A stretch of 30,896 nucleotides of DNA from JBAYJM01 sp964350585 (GCA_964350585.1 CAYGKC010000013.1:1-30896); one strand, 5' to 3'; shown: positions 1-6,073, numbered from the stretch's first letter. Numbers and translations are program-made. Notes: a model not told the origin generated them from the sequence alone.

Positions 1-53
1 AAGTCGTAACAAGGCATCCGTAGCGGAAGCTGTGGATGGATCACCTCCTTTCT
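1..53 (+). rRNA. rrs: 16S rRNA, 3' end (partial)
   Basis: The first ~53 bases match the universal 3' end of bacterial 16S rRNA: the AAGTCGTAACAAGG helix-44 strand, GGATCACCTCC and the anti-Shine-Dalgarno CCTCCTTTCT. The rest lies outside the window. Just downstream is a 6-bp hairpin (GGCAGA/TCTGCC, about 66-87) and then an intrinsic terminator. No 23S or 5S follows anywhere in the window, so this 16S gene is not in a classical 16S-23S operon here. The exact mature end (52-54) is inferred from homology. Confidence 0.97.
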
Positions 54-133
54 AGAGGAGAATTTGGCAGAGTTTCACGATTCTGCCATACGGTCGAGGT
101 TGTAGATTTTTTGCCACTATTCAGTTGTTAAAG

Positions 134-158
134 AGTCCTGCTTTACGCAGGACTTTTT
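134..158 (+). terminator. Intrinsic terminator after 16S rRNA
   Basis: AGTCCTGC and GCAGGACT form a perfect 8-bp stem with a 5-nt loop, followed by a T run. It would end transcription of the 16S unit about 80 nt after the mature 3' end and before the gene at 208. Confidence 0.85.
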
Positions 159-207
159 AGTATTTTGTATTTGTTCCTTAACATAACAGCTTTGGGAGAA
201 CAAAATC

Positions 208-543
208 ATGCGAATTTTAGTTCTGGAAGCAGATATGACGGGAATTGATTTGGTACGCAACCAGTTTGATGTTGAAGAACTTTGGAGAATATTCATTTTT
301 GACTGGAAAACACCAAACACGATAAAAGAATGTGAAACACCGGATTTGATTTTTGCCGACTTGTCTTCAAAGGAAGTCGTGCTGTTTCTTGAAAGCAATT
401 CTCAAATTAGAGATATTCCAGTCATCTCTAATAATAGAAAAGTAATTAAACAGCAGATGATTTATGCTTTTACTTTAGTTGATGAAGCCAATAGGCGAGG
501 TAGAGGCTTGGCAAAAATTATCAGGAAACATTTGCCATTTTAG
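208..543 (+). CDS. Small receiver-like (CheY-fold) protein
   Basis: 111 aa. The start MRILVLEAD resembles receiver strand beta-1 with its acidic residues. PDLIFADLS fits beta-3 with the phospho-acceptor Asp position, IRDIPVI fits beta-4, and the C-terminal helix (ANRRGRGLAKIIRKHL) fits alpha-5. The domain is divergent and the usual Thr/Ser and Lys switch residues are not obvious, so phosphotransfer is uncertain. A GGGAG Shine-Dalgarno lies about 10 nt before the ATG. The gene stands alone between two intrinsic terminators, next to the 16S 3' end. Related receiver-like sequences occur at 2163 and 22705. The function is unknown; the fold assignment is by eye. Confidence 0.7.
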   Translation: MRILVLEADMTGIDLVRNQFDVEELWRIFIFDWKTPNTIKECETPDLIFADLSSKEVVLFLESNSQIRDIPVISNNRKVIKQQMIYAFTLVDEANRRGRGLAKIIRKHLPF

Positions 544-554
544 TTTTCGCAGTC

Positions 555-577
555 AGGTCCTACAGAGGACCTTTTTT
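555..577 (+). terminator. Intrinsic terminator
   Basis: AGGTCC pairs with GGACCT across a 6-nt loop and is followed by six Ts, 12 nt after the stop codon of the receiver-like gene. Confidence 0.85.
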
Positions 578-698
578 CTTGCCAAAATTCATTTATTTTG
601 CTATAGTATTTTAAGTATTTTAGTTATATAGCTGTGTTAGTTATAGGTAATCTGTTATGGCGTTGTGTTTAGTATGTACTTTATAATAATCTAATTAA

Positions 699-772
699 GC
701 GCATATAGCTCAGTTGGTTAGAGCGCGTCACTGATAATGACGAGGTCCCAAGTTCAACTCTTGGTATGCGCA
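699..772 (+). tRNA. tRNA-Ile(GAT)
   Basis: Full cloverleaf: acceptor GCGCATA/TATGCGC, D-arm GCTC/GAGC, anticodon stem CGTCA/TGACG with loop CTGATAA (anticodon GAT), T-arm CCAAG/CTTGG with TTCAACT, discriminator A. CCA is not encoded. A TATAAT -10 element lies at 682-687, about 12 nt upstream. tRNA-Ile is the tRNA usually found in the 16S-23S spacer, but here no 23S follows. Confidence 0.96.
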
Positions 773-803
773 CAGTTCATTAAAATCCATTACAATATAG
801 AAT

Positions 804-1117
804 GCCGAGGTAGCTCAGTGGTAGAGCAGTAGACTGATTTTCGGTCCGTTTAAAGGAAACTTTAAAATGAAAATCGGGTGAATTCGAGGAAGCCCAAGTG
901 TTTTAATGCAGGTGGGTAATCTCGAGCCAAGTTTCGGCGGGTTAAATTTCCGGAAAAGGTGTAGAGACTAGTGAGTGAGTCCCAACAATAACCTCACAAC
1001 AGCGCCCGACTCCTAAACTTTAATAGCATGGAGATGAGATAGTCCAATCCTTAAGGTAACTTAAGTATAGATTTTTGGAAAATCTATGTGTCGCGAGTCC
1101 GATTCTCGCCCTCGGCA
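804..1117 (+). tRNA. tRNA-Phe(GAA) interrupted by a group I intron (exons 804-835 and 1078-1117)
   Basis: The exons join to a standard tRNA-Phe: acceptor GCCGAGG/CCTCGGC, D-arm GCTC/GAGC, anticodon stem GTAGA/TCTAT, loop CT|GAAAA (anticodon GAA), variable loop GTGTC, T-arm GCGAG/CTCGC, discriminator A, no CCA. The GTAGAGCAG and TGAAAATC stretches are typical of bacterial tRNA-Phe. The intron interrupts between U33 and G34, just 5' of the anticodon. The junction is fixed by the U.G wobble at the 5' splice site, a terminal intron G, and restoration of a 7-nt anticodon loop. Without splicing the tRNA would not be functional. Confidence 0.93.
836..1077 (+). ncRNA. Group I self-splicing intron in tRNA-Phe
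   Basis: A 242-nt intron. P1: exon GACT (832-835) pairs with internal guide GGTC (843-846), giving U.G at the 5' splice site. P10: intron GATTTTC (836-842) is fully complementary to the 3' exon GAAAATC (1078-1084). The catalytic core shows AATCTCGAGCCAAG (Q-like) and P7 strands GACTA (966-970) and TAGTC (1040-1044) within the characteristic R and S contexts. The intron ends in G1077 (omega-G). It is too small to hold an ORF; the LAGLIDADG-like gene at 1181 lies outside, downstream of the tRNA. Pairings are traced by hand and the subgroup is not assigned. Confidence 0.92.
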
Positions 1118-1180
1118 TTCTGTATTGTAAATCAGTTGAACTCATGGTACACTGATAATATAGTATTAGAGTTCAACTTT

Positions 1181-1870
1181 ATGAATGAAAACAAAATCCA
1201 AGCCTTGTTATTGAGAAAAAGCGGATTAAGTTATGGCGAAATTAGTAAGCAATTAAATATTCCAAAGAGTACTCTCAGTTATTTTCTTAAGGATATTAAA
1301 TTGTCTGTTAGGGCACAGGAAAGAATAAACAACAGGACTCATAAAGCCAGCGTTTGCGCATTAATAAAAAGAAATATTAATCAAACTGCTTTAGCGGAAA
1401 AGAGATCGGAGATTATTAGAGTCGAAGCAAAAAAAGAATTTAAAAAGTTAGTAAGCGAACCTTTATTTTTAAGCGGAGTTTCTCTTTATTGGGCAGAAGG
1501 ATATAAAAAAGGTGCTTATGGTAGTAATTGGAAAAGTATTGATTTCGCAAATTCGGATCCTAAAATGGTTAGAGTTATTATAAAATTTTTTGAAAAATAT
1601 TTTGACATCAAAAAAGAGAATTTAAAGGTACAGATAATTGCTCATAGTAATTTAAAGTTAAAAGAGTCCTTAAAGTTTTGGAGTGATTTTACGGGAATCA
1701 GTAAAAATAACTTTATTAAGACATGTTATTGTGTCAATAAAAATAGCACGGGCAAAAGAGATAAGAAACGACTCCCTTATGGCACGGTTCATATAAGAAT
1801 TAATAACGTTAAGTTGTTTTTTAGGATGATTGGTTGGATTGACGGATTAATTGCTTATTTTAAAGTTTAA
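1181..1870 (+). CDS. HTH protein with LAGLIDADG-like domain (possible homing endonuclease)
   Basis: 229 aa from ATG 1181. An earlier in-frame ATG at 1088 lies inside the tRNA-Phe 3' exon and is unlikely. Residues ~1-45 form a helix-turn-helix (LLRKSGLSYGEISKQLNIPKSTLSYFL) like those of resolvases. The middle begins with FLSGVSLYWAEGYK, resembling the LAGLIDADG-related 'GLYWGEG' motif, followed by FANSDPKMV and FWSDFTGI, a pattern I associate with single-motif LAGLIDADG-like proteins common in CPR genomes. A second motif-like stretch (FFRMIGWIDGLI) ends the protein. Its position just downstream of an intron-bearing tRNA suggests a link with intron mobility, but this is inference. A 9-bp inverted repeat (GTTGAACTC 1135-1143 / GAGTTCAAC 1169-1177) sits directly before the start, and no Shine-Dalgarno is visible. 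Confidence 0.75.
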   Translation: MNENKIQALLLRKSGLSYGEISKQLNIPKSTLSYFLKDIKLSVRAQERINNRTHKASVCALIKRNINQTALAEKRSEIIRVEAKKEFKKLVSEPLFLSGVSLYWAEGYKKGAYGSNWKSIDFANSDPKMVRVIIKFFEKYFDIKKENLKVQIIAHSNLKLKESLKFWSDFTGISKNNFIKTCYCVNKNSTGKRDKKRLPYGTVHIRINNVKLFFRMIGWIDGLIAYFKV

Positions 1871-1902
1871 AAGTTAGCTATTTTTTAACTTTAAACTATT
1901 TT

Positions 1903-1919
1903 CGGGGTGTAGCTCAGTT
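1903..1919 (+). repeat. Partial copy of the tRNA-Pro 5' end
   Basis: These 17 bases are identical to the first 17 bases of the tRNA-Pro(TGG) gene at 1995-2011 (acceptor 5' strand plus start of the D-arm). What follows (to about 1950) forms small hairpins (CAGCC/GGCTG, CCTC/GAGG) but no complete cloverleaf and no matching acceptor 3' strand. It is a tRNA fragment, not a working gene. Confidence 0.8.
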
Positions 1920-1994
1920 TCAGCCACAGGCTGATCTGCCTCTGGAAGAGGTGATGGTTATAAAAATGTTTGATATTTTAATATAAATAAATTA

Positions 1995-2071
1995 CGGGGT
2001 GTAGCTCAGTTGGCTAGAGCGCTTGCTTTGGGAGCAAGAAGTCGCAGGTTCAAGTCCTGTCACCCCGACCA
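1995..2071 (+). tRNA. tRNA-Pro(TGG)
   Basis: Acceptor CGGGGTG/CACCCCG, D-arm GCTC/GAGC, anticodon stem CTTGC/GCAAG with loop TTTGGGA (anticodon TGG), T-arm GCAGG/CCTGT with TTCAAGT, discriminator A. CCA is encoded (2069-2071), unlike the other tRNAs here. An intrinsic terminator follows. Confidence 0.96.
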
Positions 2072-2078
2072 GTATATA

Positions 2079-2104
2079 AGCGGAGCACTTGCTCCGCTTT
2101 TGTT
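2079..2104 (+). terminator. Intrinsic terminator after tRNA-Pro
   Basis: AGCGGAGCA and TGCTCCGCT form a 9-bp stem with a 2-nt loop, followed by TTTTGTTTT. Confidence 0.85.
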
Positions 2105-2162
2105 TTATTTAAGATAAATAATTAAAGTTATATCGTTTCATTTACTCCCGATATATATAGAT

Positions 2163-2339
2163 TTGAAAAAGTGTCCGCTTTTTGATCTGTATGGCTATGA
2201 TTTCCTTTCTTCGAAAGAAATTCCTGAAGCTCTTGATCTGACAAGATTCGAACATCCTGATGTGTTGCTCTTGGATATCATTATCCCCAAAGGTAAAGAA
2301 GACGGAACCCTCGATCTCATGGCTGCTTATGTCCAATGA
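2163..2339 (+). pseudogene. Receiver-domain fragment (probable gene remnant)
   Basis: An open frame of 58 codons from TTG 2163 to TGA 2339 reads GYDFLSSKEIPEAL, then HPDVLLLDIIIPKGKEDG. This matches beta-2, alpha-2 and beta-3 of a response-regulator receiver, including the LLLD phospho-acceptor strand and the following Pro. The first strand and everything after beta-3 are missing, and neither an ATG nor a Shine-Dalgarno is present. The frame stays open upstream to about 2118 without a standard start. A strong terminator follows the stop, as for the intact small genes nearby. It is best read as the truncated remains of a receiver gene; a functional mini-protein cannot be excluded. Confidence 0.5.
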
Positions 2340-2356
2340 CAAATCTTTAACACAAC

Positions 2357-2408
2357 GCCCTGTCAGAGGCAACACTAGCTAAGTGTTGTTTCTGGCGGGG
2401 ATTTTTTA
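2357..2408 (+). terminator. Intrinsic terminator
   Basis: A long stem: CAACACT (2371-2377) with AGTGTTG (2383-2389), extended by CAG/CTG and CGCC/GGCG pairs, then a T run (ATTTTTTAT). It lies after the receiver fragment and before the EEP gene. Confidence 0.85.
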
Positions 2409-2450
2409 TATACTAATAGTATTTAGTATTAAATATATAATCCATAAAAA

Positions 2451-3206
2451 ATGAAAAGATGTGAAATGTCGCTATTTTGTTGGAATATTGGAAACCCATC
2501 ACATGATAGAGCTCAAAAACAAGCAGGTTGGCTCAAAAAAAGACAGGAAGATGTTTTGGTTCTAACGGAAACAAAAAATAGCGAAGGATGTCTTTTTCTT
2601 AAAGATTATTTTAAATCAAACGGTTATGATGTTATTTTTTCAGATATAGTAGATAAAGAATATGGAACAATGATAGTAAGTAAGTATAAATTAAAAGAGA
2701 GTGATTTTTCAAAGTTTATTCACTTTATTCCTTCTAGGGTGGCATCGACAGTCGTATCTTTACCTTTTGGAAATATAGAAATTATTGGCTTATATATTCC
2801 TTCGCGCAATAGCGATATAAAGAAAATTAGAAAGAAGAAAAAATTTGTAGAAAATATTATTACCGTTCTAAATAATAATTTGACATCGGATTATCGCATT
2901 GTATGCGGTGATTTCAATATTCTTGAACCAAATCATATTCCTCATTACTCTGTTTTTAAAAAATGGGAATATGATTTTTATAATAATTTGCTTGATTTGC
3001 AATTAAAAGATGTTTTTCGAAGTTTAAATCCGTCACTTCAGGAGTATAGTTGGGTGGGGCGAACAGGCGATGGTTATCGTTATGATCATTGCTTTGCTTC
3101 TGATAATATTATAAATAACGTTAAGAAATGTTTTTATCTTCATGAACCAAGAGAAAAAAGATTGAGTGACCATTCCGCACTTATTACTAAATTATTTTTT
3201 AAGTAA
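2451..3206 (+). CDS. Endonuclease/exonuclease/phosphatase (EEP) family protein
   Basis: 251 aa, the usual length of a single EEP domain. Family motifs appear in order: FCWNIGNP near the N-terminus, LTETK (metal-binding Glu), CGDFNI (catalytic Asp/Asn), RYDHCFAS, and LSDHSALI at the C-terminus (Asp-His pair). EEP enzymes hydrolyse phosphodiesters in DNA, RNA or small substrates using Mg2+; the substrate cannot be told from sequence. No signal peptide is seen. The start may be ATG 2451 or the in-frame ATG at 2466; no Shine-Dalgarno helps to choose. The CYTH gene begins 1 nt after the stop, so the two are probably co-transcribed. Confidence 0.85.
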   Translation: MKRCEMSLFCWNIGNPSHDRAQKQAGWLKKRQEDVLVLTETKNSEGCLFLKDYFKSNGYDVIFSDIVDKEYGTMIVSKYKLKESDFSKFIHFIPSRVASTVVSLPFGNIEIIGLYIPSRNSDIKKIRKKKKFVENIITVLNNNLTSDYRIVCGDFNILEPNHIPHYSVFKKWEYDFYNNLLDLQLKDVFRSLNPSLQEYSWVGRTGDGYRYDHCFASDNIINNVKKCFYLHEPREKRLSDHSALITKLFFK

Positions 3207-3207
3207 T

Positions 3208-3807
3208 ATGATTGAAGTAGAGAAGAAATTTATATTAAGCCAGTCGGATGTCGATCACCTTATTAATGGCGCTGCGTTTTTGGGTCAAAAAGATTTCACG
3301 GACATTTATTATGATACGGATAAATTTATATTAACGGCAAATAATAAATGGCTTCGTTCCCGCGAAGGTAAATTCGAACTAAAAATACCATTTTGTAAAA
3401 ATACAAAAGGATCGGTTGATCAATATAAAGAATTAGAGGTTGAATATATAATTAGAGAAAATCTTGGTTTATCTCAGAATAATAGTATTATTGAAGCTCT
3501 AGAGCAGGCAGAATATTCGTCTTTTTGTATTTGCAAGACTACGCGCAAAAAATACAAAAAAGGTTTATTCACAATCGATCTTGATATTGTTGATTTTCAA
3601 GATTTTATTTATGTTGTTGGGGAAATTGAGTTAATGATTGATGATGAATTAAAGATTGAAGAAGCTGTTTGTAAGATTATTAGTTTTGCGGAAGATCATG
3701 GATTAAGCGTTGCTCCAGTAAGGAGTAAGGTAATTGAATATTTAAAGCAGTTAAGACCGGAGCACTATCAAAGACTTGTTTATGCTGGCGTGGTGGATGA
3801 CTATTAA
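3208..3807 (+). CDS. CYTH-domain phosphohydrolase, thiamine-triphosphatase-like
   Basis: 199 aa starting MIEVEKKF. Glu3, Glu5 and Lys7 form the ExExK signature of CYTH/triphosphate tunnel enzymes. The region FTDIYYDTDKF...WLRSREGKFELKIP closely resembles animal thiamine triphosphatase (YYDT, WLR.RE, ELK). Later acidic strands (DLDIVDF, GEIELM) supply further tunnel-wall residues. The family hydrolyses triphosphates (ThTP, tripolyphosphate) or acts as adenylate cyclase; ThTP or inorganic triphosphate hydrolysis is the likeliest role but is inferred. The start at 3208 puts the ExExK motif at the N-terminus as in the family; an upstream in-frame ATG at 3166 would overlap the EEP gene. Confidence 0.85.
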   Translation: MIEVEKKFILSQSDVDHLINGAAFLGQKDFTDIYYDTDKFILTANNKWLRSREGKFELKIPFCKNTKGSVDQYKELEVEYIIRENLGLSQNNSIIEALEQAEYSSFCICKTTRKKYKKGLFTIDLDIVDFQDFIYVVGEIELMIDDELKIEEAVCKIISFAEDHGLSVAPVRSKVIEYLKQLRPEHYQRLVYAGVVDDY

Positions 3808-3866
3808 ATTTTAAAATAGTTATGGCGTCTCGAAATAGCGGAGTTGACTATAACGACTAAAGGCCG

Positions 3867-4110
3867 TACTATAATCATCAAAGATTGAAAGCAGGATAGG
3901 CGGCGCGTTGCGACAGCAGTCGCAACACGAAAAATCTCCACCTGCAGGAAAAAGCATCCGCCAACTGGCAGAGAACGGATTAGGCTCATAATTTTTTGGG
4001 GTGGTGGGGTTTTTTAGAGTTTTAGAAAAATCTATGATTTTTCTTGAAAATAGGTTCGAACTTCGTTCGCTAACTTCGACACTAAAAAAGAGCCATTTTG
4101 GCTCTTTTTT
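3867..4110 (+). ncRNA. Candidate structured small RNA with pseudoknot
   Basis: Part of the 449-nt gene-free stretch 3808-4256. A promoter-like TTGACT (3844-3849), 17-nt spacer, TACTAT (3867-3872) would start RNA near 3880; a stronger TATAAT at 3870-3875 sits 20 nt from the same -35. Downstream, GCAGG (3891-3895) can pair with CCTGC (3941-3945), and GGCGG (3899-3903) with CCGCC (3958-3962). The two helices cross, forming an H-type pseudoknot around a perfect 8-bp hairpin GTTGCGAC/GTCGCAAC (3907-3926). An intrinsic terminator ends the unit at 4110. I could not match it to tmRNA, RNase P RNA, SRP RNA or 6S RNA. Function unknown; transcription is inferred. Confidence 0.4.
4084..4110 (+). terminator. 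Intrinsic terminator (works in both directions)
   Basis: AAAAAAGAGCC and GGCTCTTTTTT form a stem with a 5-nt loop and a T run. It is followed at once by a second perfect 11-bp hairpin (CAATGCTTCAG 4111-4121 / CTGAAGCATTG 4127-4137). Confidence 0.8.
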
Positions 4111-4209
4111 CAATGCTTCAGGCTGTCTGAAGCATTGAAAATTGTTTAAATTTAAACTAAATAATTTTAGTTGCTTTTTACAATTTTTAATAAATTTATA
4201 TTAAAAATG

Positions 4210-4238
4210 TTGCCTTTAAACGTAAATTTATCTATACT
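4210..4238 (+). promoter_or_regulatory. Sigma70-type promoter for the 4257-murF operon
   Basis: TTGCCT (4210-4215), 17-nt spacer, TATACT (4233-4238). The predicted start site near 4245 leaves only about 12 nt before ATG 4257, with no Shine-Dalgarno. Confidence 0.65.
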
Positions 4239-4256
4239 ATACGCATGTGATGATTA

Positions 4257-4634
4257 ATGAAAAAGATGATAAATACTATAAAATTCCAACTTTCTTTATT
4301 GCAGTCCGCAAATTACGACTTAAAAATTTTTTTTACATTAATTAAAAAACGGGGAATTTTCCCACCTAAAAATTTCTCTCAAAAATATTATCGGGAGTTT
4401 AAAAGTTTGCTAATCATATTTATTTCAATAGCAATACATCTTATAATTTCCGTTGCTTCTGCGCTTTTGGCATATATTTTTTATTTTGATTTTTTTGTCA
4501 CGCTTTTTACCTTTCTTCTAGTTTTTATGGCATTAAGTTTTTTGTATTTTATTTTTTTTGCTTTAGCGGTTAAATCTATTTCAGTAGTTCATTACCTAAT
4601 AAGTATTTCCAAAAATAAAAAAAGTGGGATATGA
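4257..4634 (+). CDS. Small membrane protein upstream of murF
   Basis: 125 aa. A basic N-terminal segment (~1-50) is followed by two or three hydrophobic stretches, about residues 52-75 (LLIIFISIAIHLIISVASALLAYIF) and 78-115 (FFVTLFTFLLVFMALSFLYFIFFALAV), then a Lys-rich tail. I do not recognise the family. Its stop overlaps the murF start by 4 nt (ATGA), so the two are translationally coupled, and it may be an accessory membrane partner or anchor for MurF in cell-wall synthesis. That role is inferred from context only. Confidence 0.7.
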   Translation: MKKMINTIKFQLSLLQSANYDLKIFFTLIKKRGIFPPKNFSQKYYREFKSLLIIFISIAIHLIISVASALLAYIFYFDFFVTLFTFLLVFMALSFLYFIFFALAVKSISVVHYLISISKNKKSGI

Positions 4635-5887
4635 AAAAAACAATGCTTCAGAGAATTTTAAGATGGTTTTCAATAAAAATTTTAGAGAAATATAAGCCTG
4701 AGATAATTGGCATAACGGGAAGTATTGGAAAAACATCAGCAAAAGAAGCCGTAAACGCGGTTCTTTCTTCGAAATTTAATGTTAGAATAAACATTAAGAA
4801 TTACAATAATGAAATCGGACTGCCACTTACTATTATAGGAATGGAATCAGGCGGAAGGTCAAAAATGAAATGGCTGTTAGTTTTTTTTAAGGCTTTGAAG
4901 TTAATTATATTTAAAGATAATGATTATCCAAAAATATTAATTTTGGAAATGGGTTCAGATCGAGTCGGTGATATAAAATATCTGACGGATTTGGCAAATT
5001 GTAAAATTGGCATAGTTACTTATGTAGGAACTTCACATATAGAATATTTTAAAACGAGAGAAAAAATCGCTGAAGAAAAGTCTGTAATCGTCTCGCATAT
5101 TAAAAATGGCTGGGCAGTTTTAAACGTAGATAATGATTATGTAGAAAAAATGCAGGGCAAGGTTACTTGCCAGTTAATAACTTATGCTATTGATAATGTA
5201 AGTGCAAATATAAAAGCCTCAAATATCGAAATGCAGAAAAAGGAAGACGGTGAAATTTCAGGTTTGTGCTTTGATTTAAACTATGAAAATAATGTTGAAA
5301 AAGTAGTATTGTCCAATATTATGGGCAAACACTTGGTTTATGCCGTACTGGCTGCCTCTGCTGTGGGAATTATTTATGGATTAAGTCTTAAAGAAATATC
5401 GGAGGCTTTGAAAGGTTTAAAGTCGTCTAAAGGAAGGATGAGTTTAATTCAAGGCATAAAAGGCACATTTATAATCGATGATACTTATAATGCCAGTCCG
5501 GATTCAGTTAAAGCAGCCTTGTTAACATTTACAAAAATTGAGACAGATAAAAACAAATTTGTAGTTCTTGGCGATATGTTGGAGCTTGGTGCGCATACAG
5601 AGGAATCGCATAAAAATATCGGAAGAGAAATGGTGATAACTCAAGCTCAAGCTTTGATTACCGTAGGAGAAAGAGCAAAGGATGTTGCTAATGGCGCCAG
5701 GGAAGCCGGGTTTGCCAATGATTCAATTTTTTGTTTTGCAAAACCGGAAGAGGCTGGATTATTTTTACAGGAAAGAATCAAAAAAGGAGATTGGATATTA
5801 ATTAAAGGTTCCAGAGGAATGAAGATGGAAAAGATTGTTAAAGAAATAATGGCCGAACCACAAAGAGAAAAAGAGTTATTGGTTTAG
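4631..5887 (+). CDS. murF: UDP-N-acetylmuramoyl-tripeptide--D-alanyl-D-alanine ligase (MurF-type Mur ligase)
   Basis: 418 aa. Mur ligases join the amino acids of the peptidoglycan stem peptide using ATP in the cytoplasm; MurF adds D-Ala-D-Ala. The ATP-binding loop GSIGKTS is at residues 30-36, very close to the N-terminus, so the usual MurF N-terminal substrate-binding domain is missing or very short. INIKNYNNEIGLPLTI, ILEMGSDRVGDI, THIEYFKTREKIAEEKS and IDDTYNASPDSVKAAL (central domain) and VVLGDMLELG...SH (C-terminal domain) are typical of MurF. The overlapping membrane protein upstream may compensate for the short N-terminus (inference). MurE- or cyanophycin-synthetase-like relatives are less likely given DDTYNASP and GDMLELG. 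Confidence 0.88.
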   Translation: MKKTMLQRILRWFSIKILEKYKPEIIGITGSIGKTSAKEAVNAVLSSKFNVRINIKNYNNEIGLPLTIIGMESGGRSKMKWLLVFFKALKLIIFKDNDYPKILILEMGSDRVGDIKYLTDLANCKIGIVTYVGTSHIEYFKTREKIAEEKSVIVSHIKNGWAVLNVDNDYVEKMQGKVTCQLITYAIDNVSANIKASNIEMQKKEDGEISGLCFDLNYENNVEKVVLSNIMGKHLVYAVLAASAVGIIYGLSLKEISEALKGLKSSKGRMSLIQGIKGTFIIDDTYNASPDSVKAALLTFTKIETDKNKFVVLGDMLELGAHTEESHKNIGREMVITQAQALITVGERAKDVANGAREAGFANDSIFCFAKPEEAGLFLQERIKKGDWILIKGSRGMKMEKIVKEIMAEPQREKELLV

Positions 5888-5916
5888 TTGACAACACAAT
5901 AGGCATTTATTAAAAT
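5888..5916 (+). promoter_or_regulatory. Near-consensus promoter for the 6074 unit
   Basis: TTGACA (5888-5893), 17-nt spacer, TAAAAT (5911-5916), directly after the murF stop codon. The predicted start site is near 5923. Confidence 0.75.
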
Positions 5917-5925
5917 TAATAGCAT

Positions 5926-5997
5926 ATGAAAATACAAATTAACAATTGGTTTAGCTTTTACTTTACTGACTTTGGCCAGTTGTTTTTCAATTTGTAG
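5926..5997 (+). CDS. Possible 23-aa aromatic-rich leader peptide
   Basis: A tiny ORF from ATG 5926 to TAG 5997 lies about 3 nt downstream of the predicted transcription start, so it would be leaderless. Of 23 residues, six are Phe, plus one Tyr and one Trp. Its GGC CAG codons contain the strand that can form the antiterminator of the adjacent attenuator. The position and composition resemble amino-acid-responsive leader peptides, but the downstream gene is not a recognisable biosynthetic gene. Translation is unproven. Confidence 0.3.
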   Translation: MKIQINNWFSFYFTDFGQLFFNL

Positions 5998-6039
5998 TTT
6001 ATATTGAAACAAGTGCTGGCCATCGAGGCCAGTTTTTTT
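5974..6039 (+). promoter_or_regulatory. Attenuator-like leader: alternative hairpins ending in a terminator
   Basis: GGCCAG (5974-5979) and GGCCAG (6027-6032) can each pair with the single CTGGCC (6016-6021). The second pairing gives a terminator (5-nt loop ATCGA, then seven Ts, 6033-6039); the first would act as antiterminator. The terminator lies between a strong promoter and the Shine-Dalgarno of the gene at 6074. It could instead simply terminate murF readthrough. Confidence 0.5.
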
Positions 6040-6073
6040 GTTTATAGCAAATTGTACATTAAGGAGAAAATCA

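Noticed and set aside
1088..1180. Extended start (ATG 1088) for the HTH/LAGLIDADG-like ORF
   Set aside because: It lies within the tRNA-Phe 3' exon; the HTH domain begins naturally after ATG 1181.
2142..2375. Minus-strand ORF of 77 aa
   Set aside because: The plus strand of the same stretch clearly encodes a receiver fragment, and this ORF would read through the terminator.
3808..4110. tmRNA, SRP RNA, RNase P RNA or 6S RNA
   Set aside because: The diagnostic conserved strings of tmRNA, SRP and RNase P RNA were not found on either strand, and no 6S-like long hairpin with a central bubble could be traced. TTCGAAC at ~4051 is T-loop-like but has no matching stem.
3820..4113. Minus-strand ORF of 97 aa in the gene-free stretch
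   Set aside because: No recognisable domain and no ribosome site; it overlaps a terminator and a structured RNA candidate, so it is probably a chance frame.
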